DNA of 64,000 nt from Lelliottia sp. WAP21 (GCF_020532665.2 NZ_JAIWPG020000005.1:310001-374000); one strand, 5' to 3'. Numbered from the stretch's first letter, positions 49,114 through 58,378 are shown. Made by a program: numbers and translations. Notes: generated from the sequence alone by a model not told the origin.

Positions 49114-51372
49114 ATGAAAATCTATCCGCAAAATGATGCCCGAACCTTCCCCGTGACTCCCCTTACGGCAGACCTGCTGGTTGCCGGCGGCGGTCTTGCC
49201 GGGTTATGCGCGGCGCTCGCGGCGGCGCGTGACGGACTGAACGTTGTGCTCATTCAGGACAGGCCCGTGCTGGGTGGTAATGCCTCAAGCGAAGTGCGCC
49301 TGTGGGCCAATGGTGCCACCTCGCATATGGGCAACAACAACCGCTGGGCGCGTGAAGGCGGCATCATGGGTGAGATCATGGAGGAGAATCTCTGGCGCAA
49401 CAAAGAGGGAAACCCGGTGATGTTTGACCTGGTTCTGCTCGATCTCGCCAAAAGCCAGACGGGATTGACGCTGCTGTTGAACACCGCCGTTTACGACGTC
49501 GAGAAGCAAGGCTCGCGCATCACGGCCGTCAGTGCTTTTAATGCCATCAACGAAACGTTTTATCATGTTCAGGCCGGGCAGTTTTGCGATGCAACCGGCG
49601 ACGGCGTGCTGGGTTTCCTCGCCGGAGCGGAGTTTCGTGAAGGGGCAGAAGATATCGACGAACTGGGCGAAAAAATGGCCCCCGGCGACCGCTTCGGCCA
49701 TAAGCTCGGCCATTCGATTTACTTCTATACCAAACGCACTTCCGGGCCGGTTACGTTTGTGGCCCCCTCCTTCGCCCTGAAAGACATCACCGAGATCCCC
49801 CGCTACAGACGCCTGACCTCGACGCTCAACGGCTGCGACCTGTGGTGGCTTGAATGGGGCGGGCGTCTTGATACCGTACATCAAAGCGAAGAGATCAAAT
49901 GGGAACTGTGGAAAATCGTCTGGGGCGTCTGGGATTACATTAAAAACTCCGGTGAATTCCCTGATGCCGACAACCTGACGATTGAGTGGGTCGGCGCGAT
50001 CCCCGGCAAACGCGAGAGCCGCCGGTTTATGGGCGATCATCTGCTCTGTCAGAAGGACATCATTGAGCAGCGCGATCATTACGATGCCGTGGCCTACGGC
50101 GGATGGTCGATTGACTTACACCCTGCCGACGGAGTTTACAGCACCCATGACGGTTGCCGTCAGTTTCACAGCAAAGGCACCTACACCATTCCGTTTCGCT
50201 CGCTCTATAGCCGTTCGCTGGATAATCTGTTCCTGACCGGCAGGCTGATTTCCGCCTCGCACGTTGCCTTCGGCAGCGCCCGCGTAATGTGCACCTGCGG
50301 GGTACTGGGCGAAGTCGCAGGACGCGCGGCAGCGCTGTGCCATACCCAACAGCTCACGCCAAAAATGCTGGCTCATCCCGGGCGCATTGGCGCGCTGCAA
50401 CAACAGTTGCAGGCGACAGGCTGTTATATCCCTCGTCAGCGGCTGGAAAACCCGGCGCAGGGGGCAACCGTCACCACCAGCAGTGAATTGATCCTCACCA
50501 CCCTGGAGCCAAATGGAGACTGGCTGCCGTTAAACGCCAGAATGGCGATCGTTATGCCGGTGAAAAGCGGCGAGCCCTTCCCGGATATTACCTTTCGCCT
50601 GCGTTCACATGCGCCGCAATCAATCGGCGTGTCTCTGCTCGGCAGCATAAAAGCTGGCAATTTCACACCCGAACTCGAATACGCTCGTTGCACCTTAGCC
50701 TTAGCGGATGAACAGGATCACCGCTGCACCTTTGCCTGGACGAGCGATCGTGACCAGTATGTGTTCATCGCCTTTGATGCCTGCGATAGCGCTGAAATTG
50801 CGCTGACCGACGTGCATCTGCCCGGTTTAATGACCGTCTTCAATAGCCTCAACGCACGCGTGGCGAAACATACCCGTCAGGTGGTCGAGGGGGATTTTGG
50901 CGTGGACGAATTCGACTTCTGGCTTCCGCGCCGCCATCCGCATCAGGTCTTCCCCGCTCTGCGGCTGAGTACACCCCTGCGCTGTTATGCCGCAGGGCAA
51001 TTACTGAATGGTCATCTTCGTCCGGAGCAACAAACCAACGGATGGATCCCCGCCGATGATGACCTCTCTCCGCAGGTCGTCTGGCGCTGGGCGAACCCGC
51101 AGGAAATCCGAAGCCTGACGCTTATCCAGGACCATGATTTCGACAACGCGATGGAGACAGTGCAAATGGGCCATCATCAGGCCGTTACGCCCCACTGCAT
51201 CACGCATTATCGACTGTGGGCCGATGAACAAATAATTGCCGAGGTGGACAATAACCATCATTCGGTCTGCGAGCATCACCTGACTACGCCCATCATGGCT
51301 CGTGAAGTGAAGCTGGAGATCCTTGCCACTGCCGGCAGACGGCCCGCGGTCTACGCCTTACACGTTCGTTAG
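49114..51372 (+). CDS. FAD-dependent oxidoreductase with C-terminal beta-sandwich region
   Basis: A 752-residue protein without a signal peptide. The N-terminal Rossmann motif GGGLAGLCAALAAARDG (about 26-42), followed by the PVLGGNASSEVR loop, is typical of the FAD_oxidored (PF12831) group, which often occurs in sugar-degradation clusters. The FAD domain ends near 430. The remaining 300 residues look like one or two beta-sandwich domains; the last 120 (from about VVWRWANPQEIRSLTL to the end) have a discoidin/F5-F8-like pattern often found in carbohydrate binding. The substrate is unknown. The ribosome site AAGG lies near the ATG, and the stop overlaps the convergent yggR stop by 3-4 bp. Confidence 0.8.
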   Translation: MKIYPQNDARTFPVTPLTADLLVAGGGLAGLCAALAAARDGLNVVLIQDRPVLGGNASSEVRLWANGATSHMGNNNRWAREGGIMGEIMEENLWRNKEGNPVMFDLVLLDLAKSQTGLTLLLNTAVYDVEKQGSRITAVSAFNAINETFYHVQAGQFCDATGDGVLGFLAGAEFREGAEDIDELGEKMAPGDRFGHKLGHSIYFYTKRTSGPVTFVAPSFALKDITEIPRYRRLTSTLNGCDLWWLEWGGRLDTVHQSEEIKWELWKIVWGVWDYIKNSGEFPDADNLTIEWVGAIPGKRESRRFMGDHLLCQKDIIEQRDHYDAVAYGGWSIDLHPADGVYSTHDGCRQFHSKGTYTIPFRSLYSRSLDNLFLTGRLISASHVAFGSARVMCTCGVLGEVAGRAAALCHTQQLTPKMLAHPGRIGALQQQLQATGCYIPRQRLENPAQGATVTTSSELILTTLEPNGDWLPLNARMAIVMPVKSGEPFPDITFRLRSHAPQSIGVSLLGSIKAGNFTPELEYARCTLALADEQDHRCTFAWTSDRDQYVFIAFDACDSAEIALTDVHLPGLMTVFNSLNARVAKHTRQVVEGDFGVDEFDFWLPRRHPHQVFPALRLSTPLRCYAAGQLLNGHLRPEQQTNGWIPADDDLSPQVVWRWANPQEIRSLTLIQDHDFDNAMETVQMGHHQAVTPHCITHYRLWADEQIIAEVDNNHHSVCEHHLTTPIMAREVKLEILATAGRRPAVYALHVR

Positions 51373-52349
51373 AGACGCCCCTGTGCCCGGCGCTCTGCCA
51401 GGCTCTGGTCAAAATTCTGCATTCCTGCCTGTTGTCCGGTTTGAATCACACCGGGCAACTGCCAGGTTTTGCCTTCGCGAATCAGGTTTGCCGAAGCCGG
51501 CGTATTGACCAGTATTTCATAGAGCGCGACGCGCCCTCCTTGCACGTCCCGGAGCAACTTCTGGGCAAGGACAGCCCGCAGGCTGCCTGCCAGTTGATTG
51601 CGTACCGGATCTTTCTCCTGTGCGGGAAAGGTATCCACCAGCCGCTCGATGGCTTGCGCCGCGCCGCGAGTATGCAGCGTGGCTAATACAAGATGTCCGG
51701 TTTCTGCCGCCGTGAGTGCCAGGCGAATCGTCTCGCTGTCGCGGAGTTCTCCGATTAAAATGACGTCCGGATCTTCACGCAGCGCGGCGCGTAACGCGTC
51801 AGAAAACGACGGGCAGTTAAGGCCAATTTCACGCTGATGAATCAGACACCGCTTGCTGCGATAGATAAACTCCACCGGATCTTCCAGCGTTAACAGGTGT
51901 CCGTCGAGATGGTGATTCAGATAATCCACCATCGCCGCAAGGGTGGTGGATTTCCCGCTCCCCGTGGCGCCTGTCACCAGAATTAATCCGTTGTCATAGG
52001 TCAGTAATTCGGGAATCACCCTGGGGGCACCTAAATCGGCGAGCGTTGGGCACTCGCGCGGTAACAATCTTAAGGTCAGAGACAGACCTGACAGGTGCAA
52101 AAAGGCACTGGCGCGCAGCCGCTGCCCCGAGGCCAGCGCAACCGCGAAATCGACGTGACCATTGGCCCACCATGCGCCCTGCTGCTCGTCGTTAAGCCAC
52201 GCTTTCAGCAGTTGCGCAATATCCGGCGAGGGAAATGGCGCCGGTTCCAGGTCACCCTGCCTCCGCCAGCGCGGTGGCGAATCACTGCACAGGTGTAGAT
52301 CAGAGACATTATGCTTTACACTAAGGGCCACAATTTCTTCCATATCCAT
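51369..52349 (-). CDS. yggR: YggR, PilT-like type IV pilus retraction ATPase homologue
   Basis: A 326-residue secretion-superfamily ATPase, the length of E. coli YggR. Walker A GATGSGKST is at 127-135, the Asp box and Walker B region is ALREDPDVILIGELRD, and the His box is ETGHLVLATLHT. It resembles PilT, but no pilus assembly genes are nearby, so its role in enterics is unclear. The ORF extends to 52394, overlapping yggS; the start at 52349 gives the family N-terminus MDMEEIV. It is divergent from yggS with only 17 bp between starts. Confidence 0.92.
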   Translation of the reverse strand: MDMEEIVALSVKHNVSDLHLCSDSPPRWRRQGDLEPAPFPSPDIAQLLKAWLNDEQQGAWWANGHVDFAVALASGQRLRASAFLHLSGLSLTLRLLPRECPTLADLGAPRVIPELLTYDNGLILVTGATGSGKSTTLAAMVDYLNHHLDGHLLTLEDPVEFIYRSKRCLIHQREIGLNCPSFSDALRAALREDPDVILIGELRDSETIRLALTAAETGHLVLATLHTRGAAQAIERLVDTFPAQEKDPVRNQLAGSLRAVLAQKLLRDVQGGRVALYEILVNTPASANLIREGKTWQLPGVIQTGQQAGMQNFDQSLAERRAQGRL

Positions 52350-52366
52350 ACGACACTCCCCGGAAA

Positions 52367-53068
52367 ATGAACGACATTGCGCATAACCTGACACAGGTCA
52401 GGAACAAAATCTCAGCCGCTGCAATGCGTTGCGGTCGTGCTTCAGAAGAAGTCACGCTGCTTGCAGTCAGCAAAACGAAACCTGCGAGTGCTATCGCAGA
52501 AGCGATCGACGCAGGCCACCGCGCCTTTGGCGAAAATTATGTTCAGGAAGGTGTGGAAAAAATTCGCCATTTTCAGGCATCGGGAATCGGCGATCTACAA
52601 TGGCACTTTATTGGTCCCTTGCAGTCGAACAAAAGCCGCCTGGTCGCTGAACATTTTGACTGGTGCCACACCGTCGATCGTCTGCGTATCGCCACGCGCT
52701 TAAGCGAGCAACGCCCTTCGGGGATGGCCCCGCTTAACGTGCTGATTCAAATCAATATCAGCGATGAAAACAGCAAATCCGGCATTGCACTGTCTGCCCT
52801 TGACGAACTGGCGGCGCAGGTCGCTGAACTGCCAGGCTTAACGCTTCGCGGTTTGATGGCAATTCCGGCACCTGAGTCAAGTTATGAAAGGCAGTTTGCG
52901 GTAGCCCGGCAAATGGCGGTAGCATTTGAGGCGCTTAAAGCACACTACCCTACGGTAGACACGCTTTCACTGGGCATGTCGGACGATATGGAAGCCGCTA
53001 TCGCGGCAGGCAGCACTATGGTGCGCATCGGCACAGCCATTTTCGGTGCGCGCAACTACTCCCAATAA
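52367..53068 (+). CDS. yggS: PLP homeostasis protein YggS
   Basis: A 233-residue single-domain protein of the alanine-racemase fold (YBL036c/PLPBP family). It binds pyridoxal 5'-phosphate on K36 (LLAVSKTKP) and affects vitamin B6 and amino-acid balance without known catalysis. Further blocks are FGENYVQEG, WHFIGPLQSNK and SLGMSDDMEAAI. It is first in the run yggS-yggT-yggU-rdgB-hemW; the gap to yggT is 21 bp. Confidence 0.95.
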   Translation: MNDIAHNLTQVRNKISAAAMRCGRASEEVTLLAVSKTKPASAIAEAIDAGHRAFGENYVQEGVEKIRHFQASGIGDLQWHFIGPLQSNKSRLVAEHFDWCHTVDRLRIATRLSEQRPSGMAPLNVLIQINISDENSKSGIALSALDELAAQVAELPGLTLRGLMAIPAPESSYERQFAVARQMAVAFEALKAHYPTVDTLSLGMSDDMEAAIAAGSTMVRIGTAIFGARNYSQ

Positions 53069-53089
53069 TAAGGAAACCTGAGGAACGCC

Positions 53090-53656
53090 ATGAAGACGTT
53101 GACCTTCCTGCTCTCAACGGTCATTGAACTGTATACGATGGCGCTTTTGCTGCGCGTCTGGATGCAGTGGGCCCGCTGTGATTTTTACAATCCGTTCTCG
53201 CAGTTTGTCGTGAAAATCACGCAACCTGTCATCGGCCCGTTACGCCGCATTATTCCAGCGATGGGTCCTATCGACAGTGCATCGCTGCTGGTCGCTTTTA
53301 TTCTTTCCGTCGTTAAAGCCATCGTGCTGTTTATGGTGATCACCTTCCAGCCCATTATCTGGATTGCCGCGATTTTGATCCTGCTGAAAACCATCGGTTC
53401 CCTGATCTTCTGGGTGCTGCTGGTCATGGCGATCATGAGCTGGGTGAGCCGTGGCCGCAGCCCGGTTGAGTTTGCAATGATTCAGCTCACTGAACCGCTG
53501 CTGCGCCCGATTCGTAATCTGCTGCCTTCCATGGGCGGTATCGACTTCTCGCCTATGATTCTGGTCCTGCTGCTGTATGTGCTGAATATGGGTATCGCCG
53601 AACTGTTACAGTCAACGGGCAACATGCTGCTGCCGGGGCTGTGGATGGCACTATGA
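53090..53656 (+). CDS. yggT: YggT family inner-membrane protein
   Basis: A 188-residue integral membrane protein with two copies of the YGGT domain; each has two hydrophobic segments and the pattern [20 protein letters not shown] or its second-copy equivalent [20 protein letters not shown]. Its function is unknown; some reports link it to osmotic tolerance. Its stop overlaps yggU by 4 bp (ATGA). Confidence 0.94.
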   Translation: MKTLTFLLSTVIELYTMALLLRVWMQWARCDFYNPFSQFVVKITQPVIGPLRRIIPAMGPIDSASLLVAFILSVVKAIVLFMVITFQPIIWIAAILILLKTIGSLIFWVLLVMAIMSWVSRGRSPVEFAMIQLTEPLLRPIRNLLPSMGGIDFSPMILVLLLYVLNMGIAELLQSTGNMLLPGLWMAL

Positions 53657-53943
53657 GTGCGGTCAGCACCTGCACTGACGGGCTGGTTTTACGGCTGTAT
53701 ATTCAGCCCAAAGCCAGCCGGGACAGTATTGTCGGTTTGCATGGCGACGAGTTAAAAGTCGCCATTACCGCCCCACCGGTTGATGGCCAGGCCAATGCGC
53801 ATCTGACCAAATATCTGGCAAAACAGTTTCGCGTGGCGAAAAGCCAGGTCATCATAGAAAAGGGTGAACTGGGCCGCCATAAACAGGTAAAAATCCTTCA
53901 TCCGCAAAATATCCCGACGGAAGTCGCGGCACTGACAGAGTAG
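53653..53943 (+). CDS. yggU: YggU, UPF0235 (DUF167) family protein
   Basis: A 96-residue cytoplasmic protein with the compact DUF167 fold; conserved core [16 protein letters not shown] and [18 protein letters not shown]. Function unknown. The ORF begins at 53641, but ATG at 53653 gives the E. coli N-terminus MSAV and the usual 4-bp overlap with yggT. rdgB follows after 8 bp. Confidence 0.94.
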   Translation: MSAVSTCTDGLVLRLYIQPKASRDSIVGLHGDELKVAITAPPVDGQANAHLTKYLAKQFRVAKSQVIIEKGELGRHKQVKILHPQNIPTEVAALTE

Positions 53944-53951
53944 GAAAAACA

Positions 53952-54545
53952 ATGCAAAAAGTGGTTCTCGCTACCGGTAACGCCGGTAAGGTGCGCGAGC
54001 TGGCCTCGCTATTAAATGATTTTGGCCTGGATGTAGTGGCTCAGACGGAGCTCGGCGTAGAATCCGCCGACGAGACCGGTCTGACCTTTATCGAAAATGC
54101 GATCCTGAAAGCGCGCCATGCGGCGCAGGTGACGGGACTGCCCGCCATCGCTGACGACTCGGGTCTGGCGGTGGACTTTTTAGGCGGCGCACCGGGGATT
54201 TACTCCGCACGCTACTCAGGCGCTGATGCGACCGACCAGCAGAATCTGGAAAAACTGCTGGTGGCATTGAAAGACGTACCTGATGCCCAACGGCAGGCAC
54301 AGTTCCATTGCGTGCTGGTCTACATGCGCCACGCTGAAGATCCGACGCCGATCGTCTGCCATGGCAGCTGGCCCGGCGTGATCGCTCGTGAATCCTCCGG
54401 CAATGGCGGATTTGGTTACGATCCCATTTTCTTTGTCCCCTCTGAGGGCAAAACCGCTGCGGAGCTGACCCGCGAAGAGAAAAGCGCGATTTCCCACCGT
54501 GGACGCGCCCTGAAACTGTTACTGGAAGCACTGCGTAATGGCTAA
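53952..54545 (+). CDS. rdgB: dITP/XTP pyrophosphatase RdgB
   Basis: A 197-residue HAM1-family enzyme that removes dITP, ITP and XTP from the nucleotide pool, preventing damage that otherwise requires RecA repair. Motifs: [12 protein letters not shown] (substrate loop), [34 protein letters not shown] and [10 protein letters not shown]. It overlaps hemW by 8 bp. Confidence 0.96.
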   Translation: MQKVVLATGNAGKVRELASLLNDFGLDVVAQTELGVESADETGLTFIENAILKARHAAQVTGLPAIADDSGLAVDFLGGAPGIYSARYSGADATDQQNLEKLLVALKDVPDAQRQAQFHCVLVYMRHAEDPTPIVCHGSWPGVIARESSGNGGFGYDPIFFVPSEGKTAAELTREEKSAISHRGRALKLLLEALRNG

Positions 54546-55680
54546 TTTGCCACCTCTGAGTCTTTATATTCACATCCCATGGTGCGTGCAGAAATGCCCG
54601 TACTGTGATTTCAACTCGCACGCGCTGAAGGGTGAAGTGCCGCATGATGACTACGTTGCGCATCTGCTGGCTGACCTGGATGCCGATGTCACTTACGCAC
54701 AGGGACGTGAAGTTAAGACCATTTTCATTGGTGGCGGTACGCCGAGCCTGCTTTCAGGCCCGGCGATGCAAACGTTGCTGGACGGCGTGCGTGCGCGCCT
54801 GAATCTGGCGGCAGATGCTGAGATAACCATGGAAGCCAATCCCGGCACCGTAGAGGCCGACCGCTTTGTCGACTACCAGCGAGCGGGAGTGAACCGGATT
54901 TCCATTGGCGTGCAGAGCTTTAGCGAACCAAAATTAAAGCGTCTTGGTCGCATCCACGGTTCGCAAGAGGCCAAACGCGCCGCGAATCTGGCGACAGGGT
55001 TGGGGCTGCGAAGCTTTAATCTTGATTTGATGCACGGTCTGCCGGACCAGACACTTGACGAGGCGCTGGATGATTTACGTCAGGCCATTGCGCTGAATCC
55101 GCCGCACCTTTCCTGGTATCAACTGACCATCGAGCCCAACACCTTGTTTGGTTCGCGTCCGCCTAAACTGCCCGATGACGATGCGCTGTGGGATATCTTC
55201 GAGCAGGGGCATCAGCTGTTAAGCGCAGCGGGTTATCAGCAATACGAAACCTCAGCGTATGCAAAACCGGGCTACCAGTGTCAGCACAACCTGAACTACT
55301 GGCGCTTTGGTGATTATCTGGGGATTGGCTGTGGCGCGCACGGTAAAGTGACTTTCCCGGACGGGCGCATTTTGCGTACCGCGAAGACACGGCATCCACG
55401 CGGCTATATGGAAGGACGCTACCTGGAACGCAGCCATGACGTCGAAACGGTGGATAAACCTTTCGAGTTCTTTATGAACCGTTTTCGACTGCTGGAACCG
55501 GCGCCACGCGCGGAGTTTGCGCGCTATACCGGCTTGTCAGAGTCGGTGATTCGTCCGCAAATTGACGAGGCCCTGGCGAAAGGGTATCTCACGGAGTGCG
55601 ACCATTTCTGGCAGATCACCGAGCACGGCAAACTGTTCTTAAACTCCCTTCTTGAGCTGTTCCTCGCCGAAGAATCCTGA
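54538..55680 (+). CDS. hemW: Heme chaperone HemW
   Basis: A 380-residue radical-SAM protein. The cluster motif CxxxCxxC uses C16, C20 and C23 (WCVQKCPYC), and GGGTPSLL follows. HemW resembles the coproporphyrinogen oxidase HemN but binds heme and acts as a heme chaperone for respiratory enzymes rather than as an oxidase. Length and sequence match E. coli (378 residues). It is the last gene of the yggS operon; gene order then departs from E. coli, which has yggM and ansB next. Confidence 0.95.
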   Translation: MANLPPLSLYIHIPWCVQKCPYCDFNSHALKGEVPHDDYVAHLLADLDADVTYAQGREVKTIFIGGGTPSLLSGPAMQTLLDGVRARLNLAADAEITMEANPGTVEADRFVDYQRAGVNRISIGVQSFSEPKLKRLGRIHGSQEAKRAANLATGLGLRSFNLDLMHGLPDQTLDEALDDLRQAIALNPPHLSWYQLTIEPNTLFGSRPPKLPDDDALWDIFEQGHQLLSAAGYQQYETSAYAKPGYQCQHNLNYWRFGDYLGIGCGAHGKVTFPDGRILRTAKTRHPRGYMEGRYLERSHDVETVDKPFEFFMNRFRLLEPAPRAEFARYTGLSESVIRPQIDEALAKGYLTECDHFWQITEHGKLFLNSLLELFLAEES

Positions 55681-55743
55681 AGACGGATTCCGGATTTTTC
55701 ATCCCTTTCTGCCAGTTGAAGAAAAGGCTGGCAGAGTGTGGGG

Positions 55744-56130
55744 ATGGACAACGTAAAACAACTGCGAATTGCAATGACACCCGAAGAGCTGCGCCTGTGG
55801 TATCAGCTCCGGGGGCGTCGTTTTTTTGGCTATAAGTTTCGCCGCCAGATGCCGATTGGGCCGTATGTCGTCGATTTTGCCTGTATCAAAGCGAAGCTGA
55901 TTGTTGAGCTGGACGGAGGGCAACATCAGGACAGGGAAGCCTATGATTTACATCGCTCCGAATTTTTGAACGCGAATGGCTGGGAAGTCGTGCGCTTCTG
56001 GAATAATGAATTTCGGGAGAACGAGGAGGCGGTATTGATGGTTCTGTTGCAACATTTGCGCCGCCTGTTGCCCTCACCCTGGCCCTCTCCCACAGGGAGA
56101 GGGAACCTGACGTCCTGCCGGGGGTTTTAA
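55744..56130 (+). CDS. DUF559 protein (Vsr/restriction-endonuclease-like fold)
   Basis: A 128-residue protein of the DUF559 family, related to very-short-patch repair endonucleases. Core: RIAMTPEELRLWYQLRGRRF, then FGYKFRRQMPIGPYVVDFAC and KLIVELDGGQH with the acidic positions D44, E56 and D58, then a terminal RFWNNE block. Activity is unproven. An in-frame GTG lies 6 bp upstream, but ATG at 55744 is preferred. The last 19 or so residues (PSPWPSPTGRG onward) are encoded by the first unit of the adjacent hairpin repeat array, so the natural C-terminus was replaced or extended by repeat DNA. Confidence 0.8.
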   Translation: MDNVKQLRIAMTPEELRLWYQLRGRRFFGYKFRRQMPIGPYVVDFACIKAKLIVELDGGQHQDREAYDLHRSEFLNANGWEVVRFWNNEFRENEEAVLMVLLQHLRRLLPSPWPSPTGRGNLTSCRGF

Positions 56131-56541
56131 AGGCGAGCTTGCACCATTTGCGCAGCCTGATGCCCTCACCCTAACCCTCTCCCACGGGGAGAGGGAACTT
56201 GACGTCCTGCAGGAGGTTTGAAGGGCGAGCTTGCAAGCTGGCGCAGCCTGATGCCCTCACCCTGGCCCTCTCCCACAGGGAGAGGGAACTTGACGTCCTG
56301 CAGGGGGTTTTAAGGGCCAACTTGCACCACTTGCGTAGCCTGATGTCCTCACCCTAACCCTCTCCCACAGGGAGAGGGAACTTGACGTCCTGCCGGGGGT
56401 TTTAAAGGCGAGCTTGCAACATTTGCGCAGCCTGTTGCCCTCACCCTAACCCTCTCCCACGGGGAGAGGGAACTGTCACATGCGAAGGTGGAGGCTGGTG
56501 GTCTTTCTCCCTCTCCCCTGGGGAGAGGGCCGGGGTGAGGG
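56071..56541. repeat. Tandem array of about 92-bp hairpin units (5 direct + 1 inverted)
   Basis: CCCTCACCCT-type starts occur at 56071, 56163, 56254, 56346 and 56438, spaced 92, 91, 92 and 92 bp. Each unit has the hairpin CCCTCTCCCACAGGGAGAGGG or a close variant, then a shared spacer containing TTGACGTCCTGC and GGCGAGCTTGCA. A further core in the opposite orientation closes the array at about 56503-56541. The array covers the whole gap between the DUF559 gene and yggN, where E. coli has yggM-ansB. Confidence 0.93.
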
Positions 56542-56559
56542 GCCCAGCGCGCAGAAACG

Positions 56560-57279
56560 TTACTTCAGCGTCCCCACCAGAGACTTGCGGCTATCTTCCA
56601 GCGACACCACGCGTTTGCACACGTCTTTGCCGAACTGCTGGAAATCCGCTTCTTGATTCTTCCACTCATTCTGGATGGAGGTTTGTAACCCGCCCAGGCT
56701 GCCCAGCACGCCCTGCAGAGGATTACCGCCGCCTTTCAGCACCGCTTTGGCACCCATCTCATTAATACTGTCCTGCAGAATACCGCCCATCGCCTGATTA
56801 ACCAGGTTTTGCCCATCGGCGCGCACCTGATCGATCGCTTTATAATGGAATGTCAGGCCGTCCGTGCGGTGCTCAATAATCCGGTTCATTTGCTCTTTTA
56901 GCTGAGCATCAAGCTTGGTCAGACGGGAACGCATATTGCTGCTTTCTCCCATCTCTTTGGTGATAATTTTATCCAGCGCCACGCGGCCTTTCTCTACGCG
57001 CGTGAGTGCGCCTTCATCAATCCACGGCAGAGCGGTACGCAGGTCAGCCTGATAATCTTTTGCCTGTTCACGCTGCGCGGCGCTAAGGGTGTATTGCTTA
57101 CCGTTGTACATGACACTGCCATCTGGCGTGATAACCAGATTGCCGTTTTCGCCTTTAACCTGCACGGTTTGCGGGCTTAAAATCACATCATCTCGCGGCG
57201 TCACTTCGCATTTGTAGTCCGCATGTGCGGCAAGCGTCGTGGTCATCAGTGCCGCAGCAAGCAGCGTTTTGCGCATCAT
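56560..57279 (-). CDS. yggN: YggN, DUF2884 family periplasmic protein
   Basis: A 239-residue protein, the E. coli length, with a signal peptide (about 1-21, AAHA cleavage). The mature part opens YKCEVTPRDDV with a Cys and contains the helical segment MRSRLTKLDAQLKEQMNRII. Its function is unknown. The ORF extends upstream to 57432 across yggL's end, but the start at 57279 gives MMRKTLLAA and a proper signal peptide. It lies downstream of yggL on the same strand, 53 bp away. Confidence 0.94.
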   Translation of the reverse strand: MMRKTLLAAALMTTTLAAHADYKCEVTPRDDVILSPQTVQVKGENGNLVITPDGSVMYNGKQYTLSAAQREQAKDYQADLRTALPWIDEGALTRVEKGRVALDKIITKEMGESSNMRSRLTKLDAQLKEQMNRIIEHRTDGLTFHYKAIDQVRADGQNLVNQAMGGILQDSINEMGAKAVLKGGGNPLQGVLGSLGGLQTSIQNEWKNQEADFQQFGKDVCKRVVSLEDSRKSLVGTLK

Positions 57280-57332
57280 AAAAACTCCCTCAGACAAAAC
57301 GGGCCAGCTAATGCTGGCCCCGTGTTGCTTAT

Positions 57333-57659
57333 TTAGTCCCACCAAATGTCGAAAAGTTCGCTCACGCGCACTTCTTCGAATTTGCGGTCTTCCAGCCATT
57401 TGCGTACGAGGGCCTGCTGCTCTTCGGTGCATTTACCGATTTCTTGCTTACAGATCAGACCTTCCCATGCCAGGTAGCCACTGCCGTCAAACGCCAGTTT
57501 GTTTGGCTCGATAACTTCATCGATGAACGCATCAACTTCTTTATCGATGGTTTCTACGCTGGTGCCTTCCGGGAAACGCCATGCAACAGAAAAACCCACT
57601 TCCTGGAATTCTTCGATATGCATCTTTTTACGCAGACGACGGCTACGGTTCTTTGCCAT
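57333..57659 (-). CDS. yggL: YggL, DUF469 family protein
   Basis: A 108-residue protein matching E. coli YggL, with a very basic N-terminus (AKNRSRRLRKKMH) and the conserved FDGSGYLAWEGLIC. It has been reported to associate with the 50S ribosomal subunit, which fits the basic tail. Its start overlaps the trmB stop by one base, so the two are coupled. The ORF reads upstream to 57689, but 57659 is the family start. Confidence 0.95.
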   Translation of the reverse strand: MAKNRSRRLRKKMHIEEFQEVGFSVAWRFPEGTSVETIDKEVDAFIDEVIEPNKLAFDGSGYLAWEGLICKQEIGKCTEEQQALVRKWLEDRKFEEVRVSELFDIWWD

Positions 57660-58378
57660 TATTTCACCCTCTCGAACATTAAGTCCCATACACCGTGACC
57701 AAGACGATGGCCACGCTGTTCAAATTTTGTCACCGGACGTGAATCCGGGCGCGGTACGTAGTCATTGCTCTCAGACTGGTTTTTATAGCCATCCAGAGAT
57801 GACATCACTTCGAGCATGTGTTCCGCGTACGGTTCCCAGTCGGTCGCCATATGGAAGACGCCGCCCAGTTTTAGCTTACTTTTCACTAACTCAGCAAAAG
57901 GGGCCTGAACGATACGGCGCTTATTATGACGTGCTTTGTGCCACGGGTCAGGGAAAAAGAGCTGAACCATGTTTAAAGAATTGTCAGGAATCATTTTATG
58001 CAGCACTTCGACCGCATCGTGACACATCACGCGCAGGTTCTCTACGCCCTCTTCGTGCGCCATAGCCAGGCAGGCGCCCACACCCGGGGAGTGCACTTCA
58101 ATGCCAAGGAAATCCTGCTCAGGACGCGCTTTTGCCATGGTCACCAGCGATGTGCCCATACCAAAACCAATTTCCAGCGTCACGGGCGCCTCACGGCCAA
58201 ATAATTCGGCAAAGTCGACAGGCTGTTCAGTGAACTCAACGCCCATCACCGGCCAGTAGTTGTCCAGCGCGTGCTGCTGCCCTTTCGTCAGGCGCCCCTG
58301 ACGGCGGACAAAGCTGCGAATACGGCGTAACGGGCGACCGTTTTCATCAAATTCCGGTGAAATGACGTCGTTTTTCAT
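57659..58378 (-). CDS. trmB: tRNA (guanine-N7)-methyltransferase TrmB
   Basis: A 239-residue class I SAM methyltransferase that makes m7G46 in tRNA. The SAM motif [11 protein letters not shown] and the tRNA-binding, catalytic block [15 protein letters not shown] are clear, as is the C-terminal [12 protein letters not shown]. An ATG at 58420 would extend it by 14 residues; the start at 58378 gives the E. coli N-terminus [10 protein letters not shown]. It is divergent from mutY with about 145 bp between starts. Confidence 0.97.
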   Translation of the reverse strand: MKNDVISPEFDENGRPLRRIRSFVRRQGRLTKGQQHALDNYWPVMGVEFTEQPVDFAELFGREAPVTLEIGFGMGTSLVTMAKARPEQDFLGIEVHSPGVGACLAMAHEEGVENLRVMCHDAVEVLHKMIPDNSLNMVQLFFPDPWHKARHNKRRIVQAPFAELVKSKLKLGGVFHMATDWEPYAEHMLEVMSSLDGYKNQSESNDYVPRPDSRPVTKFEQRGHRLGHGVWDLMFERVK

